Below, one piece after another: positions 26,196 to 36,089 of a DNA stretch of 64,000 nt. The position numbers and the translations under genes are program-made. The notes below the pieces were generated by a model. That model was not told the origin of the DNA. It did no database searches and worked only from the letters and a program-made list of their open reading frames with translations. Within the stretch, counting starts at the first letter, position 1. Every line of letters begins with the position of its first letter. The DNA lies in the NCBI GenBank assembly GCA_963764505.1, contig CAVXSP010000001.1, positions 2,108,001 to 2,172,000 of the forward strand. Reading direction: 5' to 3'. The stretch comes from CAVXSP01 sp963764505 (GTDB taxonomy: Bacteria; Acidobacteriota; Vicinamibacteria; Vicinamibacterales; SCN-69-37).

Positions 26196-27188
26196 ATGAA
26201 GAGTCGATTCCAGCGCGCGTGCTGGCCGCTGGCCGCGGTCGCGCTCTGCGTCAGCGCCGCCGCCTCTCAGCAGAATCCGTATCTCGGCCGATGGAATCTG
26301 ACCGGCATCGGCAGCAGTGCCGGATGGGTCGGCTGGCTCGAAGTCACGCGGGAGGGCGATCAGCTCGGCGGGCTGTTCCTCAACCGTGGTGGTGCGCCCG
26401 CGAAGCTCGCGTCGGCCGCCGTGGAGAACGGCGAGCTGGTGTTCCAGGGCGCTGCCCGGCGTGGCGGCGCGGGCCCGCAGGGCCGCGGCCGCATGCAGGC
26501 CGGCCAGCTCGTGCTGACCGTCACGAGCCCGGCAACGGCCAATGCGCCGGAGCGCGTGGTCTCGGTCACTGGCGTCCGTCCGCCGGAGTTCCCACCGTCG
26601 GACGCCAACGCGCCGCACACGTTCGGCGCGCCCGTCGAGCTCTTCGACGGGACGTCGCTCGACGCGTTCACGCTCGCCAACCCCGACCGCCCGTGGGCCA
26701 TCGCGGATGGCCTCGCCACGAATGCGCAGCCGGGCGATCCGGGCACGGGCCGTGCGGTCCGCGGCAGCAATCTGATCTCGAAGCAGAAGTTTCTGGACTA
26801 CAGGATTCACGCGGAATACCGGCTCGACACCGGCAGCCACAGCGGCATCTTCTGGCGCGGGCGCTACGAGATGCAGGTCGTGGGCGACATGGGCACGCCG
26901 CCGTCCCCGACGGGCCACATGTCGGTCTACGGCCGGGTCGCGCCGCTCGTGAACGCCAGCATCCCGGACAACGAGTGGAACATCATGGACGGGGTGATCG
27001 TCGGCAACAGGATCACGGTCACGCTCAACGGCAAGAAGGTGCACGACAACACGACGCTGCCGGGCATTACCGGCAACGCGCTCGACGCGAACGAGCTCGA
27101 GCCGGGGCCCGTCCAGATCGTCGGTGACGACGGCAAACTGTGGTACCGCCGAATCACGGTGACGCCGATCACCGACACACGGCGCTAG
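26196..27188 (+). CDS. Exported DUF1080 (3-keto-disaccharide hydrolase family) protein
   Basis: The 330-residue product has a signal peptide (CWPLAAVALCVSAAASQ). A small beta domain follows (NPYLGRWNLTGIGSSAGWVGWLEVTREGDQLGGLFLNRGG), then a DUF1080 jelly roll from about 145: PVELFDGTSLDAFTL, DYRIHAEYRLDTGSHSGIFWRGRYEMQVV, WNIMDGVIVGNRITVTLNGKKVHDN and GPVQIVGDDGKLWYRRITVTPI. It lies 47 bases after the PQQ dehydrogenase on the same strand, consistent with oxidation followed by cleavage of a keto-sugar. Confidence 0.85.
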   Translation: MKSRFQRACWPLAAVALCVSAAASQQNPYLGRWNLTGIGSSAGWVGWLEVTREGDQLGGLFLNRGGAPAKLASAAVENGELVFQGAARRGGAGPQGRGRMQAGQLVLTVTSPATANAPERVVSVTGVRPPEFPPSDANAPHTFGAPVELFDGTSLDAFTLANPDRPWAIADGLATNAQPGDPGTGRAVRGSNLISKQKFLDYRIHAEYRLDTGSHSGIFWRGRYEMQVVGDMGTPPSPTGHMSVYGRVAPLVNASIPDNEWNIMDGVIVGNRITVTLNGKKVHDNTTLPGITGNALDANELEPGPVQIVGDDGKLWYRRITVTPITDTRR

Positions 27189-27243
27189 CGCCATTTTCCA
27201 ATCAGTGACCGGCGGCTGACGGTTGCGGCTCGGGAGAAGAGAA

Positions 27244-28470
27244 ATGAAGCGTCTGCTCGTTATCGCCTTGATGGCCGCCGGGACCGTGCTGCCGGCCGCC
27301 CAGAGGAACCGCGCCAGGCCGCTCGAGATCTACGTGATCGACGTGGAGGGGGGGAAATCGGATCTGTGGATCACGCCGGCGGGCCAGAGCATCCTGATCG
27401 ACACGGGCAGCCCGGGCGATCGCGACCTTAACCGGATCATGGGCACGCTCACCGAGGCTGGCGTCACGAAGCTCGACTACATGATCACGACGCACTATCA
27501 CGTCGATCACGCCGGGAACTTGGCCGCGATCGCCGATCGCATCCCGATCGCGAACTTCGTCGACCATGGCGACACGACCGAGGCGCCGCTCGTCGCGGGG
27601 CAGCGCGAGCAGATTCCCGGCTTCTGGGCGCTGTACCCGTCGATTTACGGCAAGGGCAAGCGCATCAGCGTCAAGCCTGGGGATCGCCTGCCGGTGACCG
27701 GTCTCGACTGGCGCATCGTCACTTCGGGGCACCAGGTGATCAAGACGGCGCTGCCGGGCGGCGGCAAGCCGAACCCGTATTGCGCCGGCACGGAGCGCCG
27801 CGCGATCACCCTGGATCCGGACGACGGCGCGTCGGTGGGGAGCGTCGTGACGTACGGGAAGTTCCGGCTGCTCGACTTCGGCGACATGACCTGGGACGTC
27901 GAGCACGACCTGATGTGCCCGAACAATCCAATCGGCACGGTGGATCTGTACCGCGTCTCCGACCACGGCCTGCCGGACAACAGCTCGAAGGAGTTCGTGC
28001 ACGCCATCCAGCCGCGCGTGGCCGTCGTCCAGAACGGCATCCGCAAAGGCAGCGCGCCAGTCGTCATGGAGGTCATCCGCACGTCCCCGGGATTCGAGGA
28101 TCTCTGGCAGCTCCACTGGAACACGACGGCGGGGCTCGAATGGAACAGCCCGGGCGCGTTCATCGCCAACGGGACCGACCCTGCCGAGGTGGCGGCGCTG
28201 CTGACCGCGCCGCCCCCGGGCCGGCGCGGCGGCGGCCGAGCCCCGGGTGCGCCGCCGGCGCCCGCGCCGGGTGAGACGCCTAACGCGCCCCCGGCTCCGG
28301 CCGCGGCGGCGCCGCCGGCAGCCCGTGGCGGCGGCGGACGGGGCGGCCCTGGGAACGCGAATCATTCGCCGGCCTATCCGATCAAGGTGACGGTGCAGCC
28401 GGATGGCACCTACACCGTCACGAACCTGCGCAACGATTTCAGCAAGACGTACGCACCGCGGCCCCGCTGA
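27244..28470 (+). CDS. Exported metallo-beta-lactamase-fold hydrolase (ComEC/Rec2-type subfamily)
   Basis: The 408-residue product has a signal peptide (LLVIALMAAGTVLPAAQ). The MBL fold shows EIYVIDVEGGKSDLWITPAGQSILIDTGSPG, the metal motif TTHYHVDHAGN near residue 85-95, GDRLPVTGLDWRIVTSG, GKFRLLDFGDMTWDVEHDLMC and YRVSDHGLPDNSS. The order matches ComEC-like MBL domains without the membrane channel. A roughly 80-residue Pro/Ala/Gly/Arg-rich stretch separates the catalytic domain from a short C-terminal strand. ATG at 27244 follows GGGAGAAGAG. It lies in the same orientation as the PQQ dehydrogenase group. Substrate unknown. Confidence 0.82.
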   Translation: MKRLLVIALMAAGTVLPAAQRNRARPLEIYVIDVEGGKSDLWITPAGQSILIDTGSPGDRDLNRIMGTLTEAGVTKLDYMITTHYHVDHAGNLAAIADRIPIANFVDHGDTTEAPLVAGQREQIPGFWALYPSIYGKGKRISVKPGDRLPVTGLDWRIVTSGHQVIKTALPGGGKPNPYCAGTERRAITLDPDDGASVGSVVTYGKFRLLDFGDMTWDVEHDLMCPNNPIGTVDLYRVSDHGLPDNSSKEFVHAIQPRVAVVQNGIRKGSAPVVMEVIRTSPGFEDLWQLHWNTTAGLEWNSPGAFIANGTDPAEVAALLTAPPPGRRGGGRAPGAPPAPAPGETPNAPPAPAAAAPPAARGGGGRGGPGNANHSPAYPIKVTVQPDGTYTVTNLRNDFSKTYAPRPR

Positions 28471-28503
28471 GCCGCGCTATCGCAGTTGCCGGAACCGGTC
28501 TCG

Positions 28504-29616
28504 CTACAGTCCGCGCGACGCGGCGAGGACGATCGTGGCACCCCGGCGGTCCGTGATCGTGAGCCTGCCGCCCTCGAGCGTCACGTCCGCGACCTCGTCG
28601 AATCCGTCCGGCGTGCGCGCGTAGAACATCACGAAGCTGGATCGAATCGTCCCTCTCGCCGGCAGCCAGCGGTAGGTGGGTGTGTCGAACAGGCTGTTGG
28701 CTTGAATGACGTCGCGGCGCGGCAGGTCGAACGGCTCGGTGGCGAACTCCATCCCGCGGGAAGAGGTCCGCGGCGGCAGCGGGTACGAGTCCCAGACCTG
28801 CAGCCAGGGGTAGTCCTCGCGTCTGAAGACATAGCCGAAGATCCGGCGCTTCCCGGGATGCAGCGAGGCGACGAAGACGAGCCGGCGCGCCGGGTCCATC
28901 AGCGACGTCGTCTGGTCCATCATCGGCGTCAACGTCGGGGCCACGCGGATGTCGACGACGCTGCCGTCGGCGCCGGGCGCCATCGGCCAGGCGAACTCCT
29001 TGAAGTCGGCCAGGCGGTGGGTGTCGGGCGGATTGACGGCCTCCGACTCGTAGGACCGGGTCATCGCACGCCTGGCGGACATCTCGGTCACCGTGCGGCC
29101 CTGCTCGAGGAACGGGCCGCCAATCGTGGCGTGCTCGCCCCAGTTGATCGGCCGATCGAAACCGAGCAGGTTCTCGAGCTCGCTGTCGACGTACACGACG
29201 CTCTCGCCGTCGACCAGGCGCACCGTGCGGCGGAAGACCTCCTGCACGATCGGCAGGTTCGCGCTGAAGCCGGCGGTCAGCATGCCGTCCGTCTTGTCCC
29301 AGACGACGAGGTCCCAGGGGACGCGGTGCGCCTCACCGTGGCCCGGCAGGCCCGCCGCGCGCTCCTCCGGCGACACCGGACCGAACCCGTCGACGCAGAC
29401 GAAGTGTCCCAGGCCCTGCAGCGGATTGAGCTCGTCGGGGTCGTCTCTCAGGACGATGCGGGAGAAGGCGCCGCCGAGCGAGCGGACCGCCAGCGCGAGC
29501 TTGTCGTTGGCGAGCACGCGGGCGGGCCGGCCGTCGACGGCGACTTCGTCCTGCGCGGACGCGACGCACAGTCCTGCACAGAGCAGCACGGGCAGGGTAC
29601 GTGCCAGCGCCCGCAC
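28504..29616 (-). CDS. Exported mutarotase-fold (aldose 1-epimerase-like) protein
   Basis: The 370-residue product has a signal peptide (LARTLPVLLCAGLCVASAQ) and a galactose-mutarotase-like beta-sandwich. LALAVRSLGGAFSRIVLRDD, HFVCVDGFGP, HGEAHRVPWDL, VQEVFRRTVRLVDGESVVYVDSELENL and INWGEHATIGGPFLE match, the last holding a His that could be catalytic. The start is GTG 29616, two bases after the stop of the ThuA-like gene, so the pair is likely one transcript. It ends 33 bases from the convergent MBL gene. Activity is not proven; many members are carbohydrate-binding only. Confidence 0.7.
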   Translation of the reverse strand: MRALARTLPVLLCAGLCVASAQDEVAVDGRPARVLANDKLALAVRSLGGAFSRIVLRDDPDELNPLQGLGHFVCVDGFGPVSPEERAAGLPGHGEAHRVPWDLVVWDKTDGMLTAGFSANLPIVQEVFRRTVRLVDGESVVYVDSELENLLGFDRPINWGEHATIGGPFLEQGRTVTEMSARRAMTRSYESEAVNPPDTHRLADFKEFAWPMAPGADGSVVDIRVAPTLTPMMDQTTSLMDPARRLVFVASLHPGKRRIFGYVFRREDYPWLQVWDSYPLPPRTSSRGMEFATEPFDLPRRDVIQANSLFDTPTYRWLPARGTIRSSFVMFYARTPDGFDEVADVTLEGGRLTITDRRGATIVLAASRGL

Positions 29617-29618
29617 GT

Positions 29619-31100
29619 CTATTTCACGCTCGGGCTGTCGTCCGCCTTCAGATCGCCGAGCGCGTACTGGATCCCGGCGAGGAACTGCTCGTTGAAGGGC
29701 CGGTAGAAGAACACGCGCTCCTCGTTGCCGAGCGCGAAGTAGAACACGCGGCCCTGGCCCTCGCGGCGAATCCAGGAGAGCGCGTAGTCGTGGTCGCTCC
29801 GCGGATTCGGCTCTTTCGCCTTGTCCTCCGCGCTCACCTTGTCGTAGTCCACGCTCGTCAGCACGTGCAGGTTCTTGCGGGACCACGTGTCCATGCCGAA
29901 CGTGTAGACCTCGCCGTAGAACTGCAGCGGCGGCTGGCCCTTCAGCATCGACGTGAGCGGGCTGTTCGGGTCGTCGACCTTGATCGAGATCAGCGTGTTG
30001 GGGAAGTGGAACTTGAAGAATCCCCCGATCATGTTGCTGTAGTCCTGCCAGAGGCTGCGCTGGATGTCCGGACGCAGGTCCTGGGCCTGGGCGCCGCGCG
30101 CGCCGCCTTCGCCGGCGCCGCGTCCGCGGCCGGAGGGCGGATTCGGGTTCACGACCGCCGCGATCCGGTTGACGAAGTCCGTCTGGCTCACCGCGCCCGT
30201 CTTGTCCGCGTCGAGCTTGTCGAACCAGGCGTCGGCGACGGCGTCCACTTCGGCCTTGTCGACTTTCTGATCGCCGTTCCTGTCGCCCTGGGTCACGATG
30301 CCGGTGGCGATCTGGCAGGCGGGACCGCAGGCGTTGCCGCCGCGCCCGCCTCCACCGCCGCGCCCGGCGCGGCCGCCGGCGTCCCCGCGGGCGGCCGCCA
30401 GCGCCGGATCGTTCTGGTGGTACGAGTCGCCCGTGCCGTGAATTCCGACGAGCCCCTTGCCGCTCCGGACGAAGTCGAGCAGCGCCTTGCGGCGCGCGGC
30501 CGTCACAGCGGGATCGTTCGGATCGTCGAGCCACCGGCCGGTCGTGCTGTTCAGGACGATCGCGTCGTACTGTTTCAGATTCTGTTCGTTGATGTCCGCC
30601 GGATCCCACGAGACCGTTGTCGTCCAGAGCTGGTGGGTCGCGCCGAACTCTTCGATCATCTTGTTCGTCAGCGGAATCGGCGTGTGGATGAAGCCGCCGC
30701 AGTAGTCCATGACGAGCAGCTTGTGCGGCCTGGCCGGCGTGGCCAATGCGCGCGCCGGCAGCGCGGCTTCCATCAGCTTGACGTGATTGTCCTGCGGCAG
30801 GCGGGGCTGGCGGAACGTCACGCCGGCCTGCAGTTGCCCGGCGGTCACCGCATTGGCGCCGCCGAGGAACTTCTCGAGCGTGGCCGTGAGCTCCGCGCGC
30901 GAAAGCCTGTTGTCGACGTTGGCATCCGCCACGGCGAAGAAAGCGAGGTCGAGATCCGCTCCGCTGGCGCCGTTGGCGCCCGGCACGGACTTCGGGTCGG
31001 TGCTGTACGCCGGCATCTGAGCTTTCAGGCCGGCGAATGCCATCGCGAACGCCGCCGTGCACGTCGCCAGGATGGCGACCGTGAAACGCACCCGTCCCAT
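29619..31100 (-). CDS. Exported ThuA-domain protein with EF-hand insertion
   Basis: ThuA (trehalose-utilisation) domains are class I amidotransferase-like folds in sugar-catabolic proteins. The 493-residue product has a signal peptide, an EF-hand-like segment (ADANVDNRLSRAELTATLEKFLG) near residue 50, then the ThuA fold: HKLLVMDYCGGFIHTPIPLTNKMIEEFG, QYDAIVLNSTTGRWL, LLDFVRSGKGLVGIHGTGDSYH. A roughly 100-residue insert follows, with two EF-hand loops (DRNGDQKVDKAEVD, DADKTGAVSQTDF) flanked by Gly/Arg runs. The ThuA fold then resumes (SNMIGGFFKFHFP, HDYALSWIRREGQGRVFYFALGNEERVF). ATG 31100 follows AGGAGG. Probable Ca-binding exported sugar-related protein. Confidence 0.85.
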   Translation of the reverse strand: MGRVRFTVAILATCTAAFAMAFAGLKAQMPAYSTDPKSVPGANGASGADLDLAFFAVADANVDNRLSRAELTATLEKFLGGANAVTAGQLQAGVTFRQPRLPQDNHVKLMEAALPARALATPARPHKLLVMDYCGGFIHTPIPLTNKMIEEFGATHQLWTTTVSWDPADINEQNLKQYDAIVLNSTTGRWLDDPNDPAVTAARRKALLDFVRSGKGLVGIHGTGDSYHQNDPALAAARGDAGGRAGRGGGGGRGGNACGPACQIATGIVTQGDRNGDQKVDKAEVDAVADAWFDKLDADKTGAVSQTDFVNRIAAVVNPNPPSGRGRGAGEGGARGAQAQDLRPDIQRSLWQDYSNMIGGFFKFHFPNTLISIKVDDPNSPLTSMLKGQPPLQFYGEVYTFGMDTWSRKNLHVLTSVDYDKVSAEDKAKEPNPRSDHDYALSWIRREGQGRVFYFALGNEERVFFYRPFNEQFLAGIQYALGDLKADDSPSVK

Positions 31101-31180
31101 ACATCCTCCTGCGAGCCTGGACACCCTGCGGCGGCGCTCGTGGCCGGTGCTTCAGGCTCGATTCCGGCGTCGCACGCGCG

Positions 31181-31188
31181 AGTATAAT
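31181..31188. promoter_or_regulatory. Shared -10 element of divergent genes
   Basis: AGTATAAT gives TATAAT (31183-31188) for the plus-strand PVC-type gene and TATACT (31186-31181) for the minus-strand ThuA gene. No strong -35 is visible on either side. It lies midway in the 124-bp divergent gap. Confidence 0.45.
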
Positions 31189-31224
31189 GCCGACGCCATC
31201 AACCATCCCGTGGATTCTTTGTCT

Positions 31225-34150
31225 ATGACAAGTGCGTTCTGCCGACTCGCGTCTCGATCAAGCTGGTGCCTCGGCGGGCTCGCCCTGACGGTCGTCGCCG
31301 CCGGATTGACGCTCTCGGCGCAGGCGCCCGACGGAGGCCGTGGAAGAGCGCCGACCGCTCCGGCCCAGGCGCCGGCCGGCGGCCGCGCGGGAGGCGGCGG
31401 GCGGGGTGGGGGCGCCCAGAAGGACGCGCCCGTCAACGCCGGTGTGGATTGGACGAAGCAGCCGTCGGTGCTGCCCAAGCGGCCCGCCGAAGAACTCGAG
31501 AACCTGATCCTGCAGCCCGGCTACCGCCTGGAGCTGGTGCTCGCCGACCCGCAGATCACCGATCCGACCTCGATCACGTTCGACGGGAACGGCCGGATGT
31601 ACGTGCTCGAGAACCCCGGGTACATGGCCAACAAGGAGGCGGAGGGCGAGCTGGATCCCGTCGGGCGGATCTCGCGCTGGACCGACGCCGACAACGACGG
31701 CGTCTATGACGCCCACACCGTGTTCGTCGATCATCTCGTGTTTCCGCGGTTCGTCACGCCGTACGGCCCCGACACGATCCTGACCAAGGAATCGAACGCC
31801 TCGGAGGTCTGGAAGTACACCGACACCAACGGCGACGGCGTGGCGGACAGGAAAGAGCTGTTCGGCACCGGCTACGGGCGCATCGACAACGTCGAGCAGG
31901 AAGAGGCGTCACTCACGTGGGCGCTCGACAACTGGCTGTACGACACGTTCAACTCGTTCCGGTCGCGCATGACGCCGGGCGGCGTCGTCAAGGAGAAGAT
32001 CGGCAGCAACCAGGGCGCCGAGTGGGGGCTGACGCAGGACGACGACGGGAAGGTCTGGTACCTGGAGGGATCGAACGGCGTCCCGACGTATTGGCAGTTC
32101 CCGATCGTCTACGGCAACTACCGCGTGCCGGACGAGCTCGACCCCGACGTGCGGACTCCGTGGGGCGCGCCGGTGCTCGTCGCCGACATGCAGGGCGGCA
32201 TGGGCATTGTGCGGATGCCGGACGGCTCCTCGGCGCAGACCACCTCAGGCGCCGGCGGCGTGATCATTCGGGGGCACCGGCTGCCGAAGGACCTGCAAGG
32301 CGACTACTGCTACGGCGAGCCGGTCGCGCGCATGGTGCGGTGCATGTACCAGGAAAAGGTCGAGGGAATGACCCACCTGCACACGCTCACGCCGCACGAC
32401 GAGTTCATCAAGTCGAAGGACCCGTTCTTCCGGCCCGTCGATCAGAAGATCGCGCCGGACGGCACGCTCTACATCGTGGACATGTACCACGGCATCGTGC
32501 AGGAGCGGCAGTGGTCCGGCCCGGGGAGCTACATCCGGGCGCGCATCGAGCAGTACAGACCTCGACCAGGTCGTGCACTACGGTCGCATCTGGCGGCTCG
32601 TCTACGACGGCACCGGGCCGTCGCATGCGGGGCAGCTCCGTCGGGACCCGACCGTGCCGCACATGAACAGCGAGACGTCGGCCCAGCTCGTGACGCACCT
32701 GTCGCATCCGAACGGCTGGTGGCGCGACACCGCGCAGCAGATGCTCGTGCTGAAAGGCGACAAGTCCGTCGTCCCGGCCCTGCAGGCGCTCGTGAGAACG
32801 TCGCCGAACCTCCTCGCGCGCTTCCATGCGCTGTGGACGCTCGAAGGGCTGGGCGCACTCGACGCGCCGCTGGTGCGCCAGATGATGGAGGATCGCGAAC
32901 CGCGGATGCGCATCCAGGCGATCCGCGCCAGCGAGACGCTCTACAAGGCCGGTGACAAGTCGCTGGCGCAGGACTACGGGCGCCTGACGAAGGACGCGAG
33001 CGTCGACGTCGCGATCCAGGCGATGCTGACGATCGGCCGCTGGAAGGTGCCGAACGGCGACCAGATCCTTCAGGCCACGATGGACGCCACTCCTGCGCGC
33101 GGCGTGCAGGTGGTCGGCTCGACGATGCTCAAGGCCTCGGCCAGCGCCGGCCGTGGCCGCGGCGGGCTGCCGCTCGCCCCGGAGCAGCAGCAACTGCTCG
33201 AGCGCGGCGGCGAGGTCTACAACGGGTTGTGCATGAGCTGTCACGGGCTCGACGGCACGGGAACCCCGAACGCGGACGGCAAGACGACGAAGGCGCCGCC
33301 GCTGGCCGGGTCGCCGCGCGTGAACGGCCATCGCGACTACATCACCAACGTCGTCCTCTACGGCCTGACCGGCGCCGTCGATCACAAGACCTACAACGAC
33401 GTGATGATCCCGATGGGATCGAACACCGACGAGTGGATCGCGTCGGTCGCGTCCTACGTGCGGAACAGCTTCGGCAATCTCGGCGGGTTCGTGACGCCGG
33501 CCGATGTGGCGCGCGTGAGGGCGACCAGCGGGACGCGGGACCGGCAGTGGGACGTCGACGAGCTGCAGGCGTCGCTGCCCGTCGCGCTCGTGCCGAATGG
33601 CTGGACCGCGACGGCCAGCGACAACGCGGGCGCGGCGGCGCGAGCCTTCAGCCTGCAGTCCTGGAACAGCGGCGCGCCCCAGCGGGCGGGGATGTGGTTC
33701 CAGGTTGCGCTGCCGTCGCCGGCGCGTCTGACGGAGCTGCAGTTCGAATCGACGGTCGGAGCCTATGAGATCACGCGCGGGCGAATCCTGAATCTGGACG
33801 CGCCCCCAGGCGGGGCGCGCGGCGCCCGCGCGGCGGCCGCCGCGGCGGGAGGCGCGCCGCCCGCACCGCGGCCGATGCCCACGCCCGGCTATCCGCGCGG
33901 CTACAAGGTCGAGGTGTCGCTCGACGGGCAGGCGTGGACCGAGGTCGCGCAGGGGAAGGACACGTGGCACGACGTGCTCGCCATCCCGGCGAGCGGCACC
34001 GGCGTCCAGGGATCGGAGGGCGCCGTGACGACGACGGTGACCTTCGAGCCGGTGCAGGCAAGGTTCGTGCGCATCACGGAGACCGAGGGCGTGCCGGACG
34101 CGCCCATCTGGTCGATCCAGCAGTTCAGACTGTTCGAAACGCGCAAGTAG
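31225..34150 (+). CDS. PVC-type heme-binding CxxCH protein with discoidin domain (one-base frameshift)
   Basis: The 974-residue reconstructed protein has a signal peptide, a Gly/Arg/Pro-rich spacer, and a propeller (LILQPGYRLELVLADPQITDPTSITF, FDGNGRMYVLENPGYM, DADNDGVYDAHTVFVDHLVFPRF, DTNGDGVADRKELFGTGYGR, GTLYIVDMYHGIVQE). HEAT repeats follow (PNGWWRDTAQQMLVLKG, EDREPRMRIQAIRASETLYK), then a cytochrome c motif CMSCH (NGLCMSCHGLDGTG) and an F5/8-type discoidin domain (YPRGYKVEVSLDGQAWTEVA, ARFVRITETEG). An extra base at 32557 breaks the frame; removal gives EQYDLDQVVHYGRIWRLVYDG, as in the paralogue at 53.4 kb. Likely a periplasmic electron-transfer or sugar-oxidation protein. Confidence 0.85.
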
Positions 34151-34201
34151 AGGCGAGCTCCCTGCCGTTGCACGATTCGGGAGTTCCGGACAAGGAGAGA
34201 G

Positions 34202-36079
34202 ATGGCCCGTCAGCAGGTCGTGCTCCGGTCGGGTGTGGTCGTGTTCGTGGCGCTGGTCGTTGCGGCGGGTGTGCTCCTCATCGCGCAGGGTCGACAGGGG
34301 CGTGGGCGCAGTGCCCAGCCGATGCCGGTCGGCGACTGCACGGTGACATCTCAGATGGACGTGCCCGTGCCGATGCGCGACGGCACCATCCTCCGCGCCA
34401 ACGTCTTCACGCCGGACCAGCCCGGCCCGTTTCCGGTCATTCTGCAGCGCGTGCCGTACAACAAGGACGGCGCGCTCAGCGGCAACTACGGGCGGCCCGA
34501 GGCGTACGGCGTCCGCTGCTTCATCGTGATCGAGCAGGACGTGCGCGGGCAGTACAAGTCCGACGGCGTCTGGTATCCGTTCAAGAACGAGGCGACCGAC
34601 GGCTACGACACGATCGAATGGGCCGCGAAGCTGCCGAAATCGAACGGCAAGGTCGGCATGTACGGGTTCTCGTATCCGGGCGCCACGCAGTGGCTGCCGG
34701 CCACGCTGCGCCCGCCGCACCTGACCGCGATCGTGCCCGCCATGACCTCTTCGGACTACCGTGAAGGCTGGACCTACGAGCACGGGGCGCTCATGCACGG
34801 CTTCACGTCGATCTGGCCGCTGAACAGCATCGCGAACAGCGCGGTCCGGCACTTTCCCGACGGCGCGGCGCTCGACGCCGAGTTCAACGCCGCGCAGGGA
34901 CCGCAGGGCAGCGTCTGGAACGAGAAGTGGAAGATGTTCCTGCCGCTGAAGGACTATCCGCCGCTGCATCCGGAGGATCCGCGCGTCGCGCCGTACTTCT
35001 TCGACTGGCTCAAGCACCCGAGCGACGACGCGTACTGGCAGCAGTGGAGCATCCGCCGCAAGTGGTCGAACATCGCGGTGCCGGCGCTGAACTTCGAGGG
35101 GTGGTACGACATCTTCGTCGACGGCGGCATCGAGAACTTCGCCGGCATGCGCAGGCACGGCGCGACGCAGACGGCGCGGGACGGCCAGCGGCTGGTGGTC
35201 GGCCCATGGACGCACCTCGGCGGCTGGAACCAGCGTCAGGGGGCGATTGACTTCGGCCCCGAGGCGGCGAACCCTATTCAGCAGCTGCAGTTCCGCTGGT
35301 TCGACTACTGGCTGAAGGGCATTCCAAACGGCGTCGACAAGGAGCCGAAGGTCAAGCTCTTCGTCATGGGCGCGAACAGGTGGCGCACCGCGAACGAGTG
35401 GCCGATCGAGGGCACGGCGTTCCGGAACTACTACCTGCACAGCGACGGAGCGGCGAACACGGCGGGCGGGAACGGCGCCCTGGATGCGGTGAAGCCCGCA
35501 GGCGCCGCCAGCAAGCCCGACAAGTACTCCTACGATCCGAACGATCCCGTCCCGAGCATCGGCGGCCGCTTCCAGAACGCGACGCCAGGCGGTCCGATGG
35601 ATCAGCGGCCCCTGCTCGACCGGCAGGACGTGCTGGTCTACACGACGAACACCCTCGCCAAGGACACCGAGGTGACCGGGCCGATTACGGTGACGCTCTA
35701 CGCGGCCTCATCGGCGACCGACACGGATTTCACGGCCAAGCTCGACGACGTGTACCCCGACGGCACGTCGATGCTGATTGCGTACGGCATCCAGCGGGCG
35801 CGCTACCGCGACTCCGATACGAACCCGACGCTGCTGACGCCAGGCAAGATCTACAAGTACACGATCCACGTCTGGCCGACGAGCAACCTGTTCAAGGCGG
35901 GACACCAGGTGCGCCTCGAGATCTCGAGCAGCAGCTCGCCGATGTGGGACCGGAATCCGAACACCGGGCACCCGCTGTTCCAGGACGCCGAAACCAAGGT
36001 CGCGGACCAGACGATCTATCACGACGCGGACCACCCGTCGATGATCACGCTGCCGATCATCGATGCGCCAATCAAGTAG
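34202..36079 (+). CDS. Exported CocE/NonD-family hydrolase (S15), copy 1
   Basis: The S15/CocE family includes X-Pro dipeptidyl peptidases, cocaine esterase and acyl hydrolases. The 625-residue product has an N-terminal membrane or signal segment (VVVFVALVVAAGVLLIAQG). The catalytic domain has MRDGTILRANVFTPDQPGPFPVIL, QDVRGQYKSDGVWYPF, and nucleophile Ser157 in MYGFSYPGATQW, with His in VVGPWTHLGGW. A C-terminal jelly roll follows (TEVTGPITVTLYAASSATDTDF, KAGHQVRLEISSSSSPMWDRNPNTG). The next gene starts 10 bases later and is a close paralogue. It lies 51 bases downstream of the PVC-type gene. Confidence 0.88.
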   Translation: MARQQVVLRSGVVVFVALVVAAGVLLIAQGRQGRGRSAQPMPVGDCTVTSQMDVPVPMRDGTILRANVFTPDQPGPFPVILQRVPYNKDGALSGNYGRPEAYGVRCFIVIEQDVRGQYKSDGVWYPFKNEATDGYDTIEWAAKLPKSNGKVGMYGFSYPGATQWLPATLRPPHLTAIVPAMTSSDYREGWTYEHGALMHGFTSIWPLNSIANSAVRHFPDGAALDAEFNAAQGPQGSVWNEKWKMFLPLKDYPPLHPEDPRVAPYFFDWLKHPSDDAYWQQWSIRRKWSNIAVPALNFEGWYDIFVDGGIENFAGMRRHGATQTARDGQRLVVGPWTHLGGWNQRQGAIDFGPEAANPIQQLQFRWFDYWLKGIPNGVDKEPKVKLFVMGANRWRTANEWPIEGTAFRNYYLHSDGAANTAGGNGALDAVKPAGAASKPDKYSYDPNDPVPSIGGRFQNATPGGPMDQRPLLDRQDVLVYTTNTLAKDTEVTGPITVTLYAASSATDTDFTAKLDDVYPDGTSMLIAYGIQRARYRDSDTNPTLLTPGKIYKYTIHVWPTSNLFKAGHQVRLEISSSSSPMWDRNPNTGHPLFQDAETKVADQTIYHDADHPSMITLPIIDAPIK

Positions 36080-36089
36080 GACGATCGCC

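Noticed and set aside
28504..31206. A 900-codon minus-strand frame joining the mutarotase-like and ThuA genes
   Set aside because: The upper two thirds is a shadow of the ThuA gene in another frame; the real mutarotase-like gene starts with a signal peptide at 29616.
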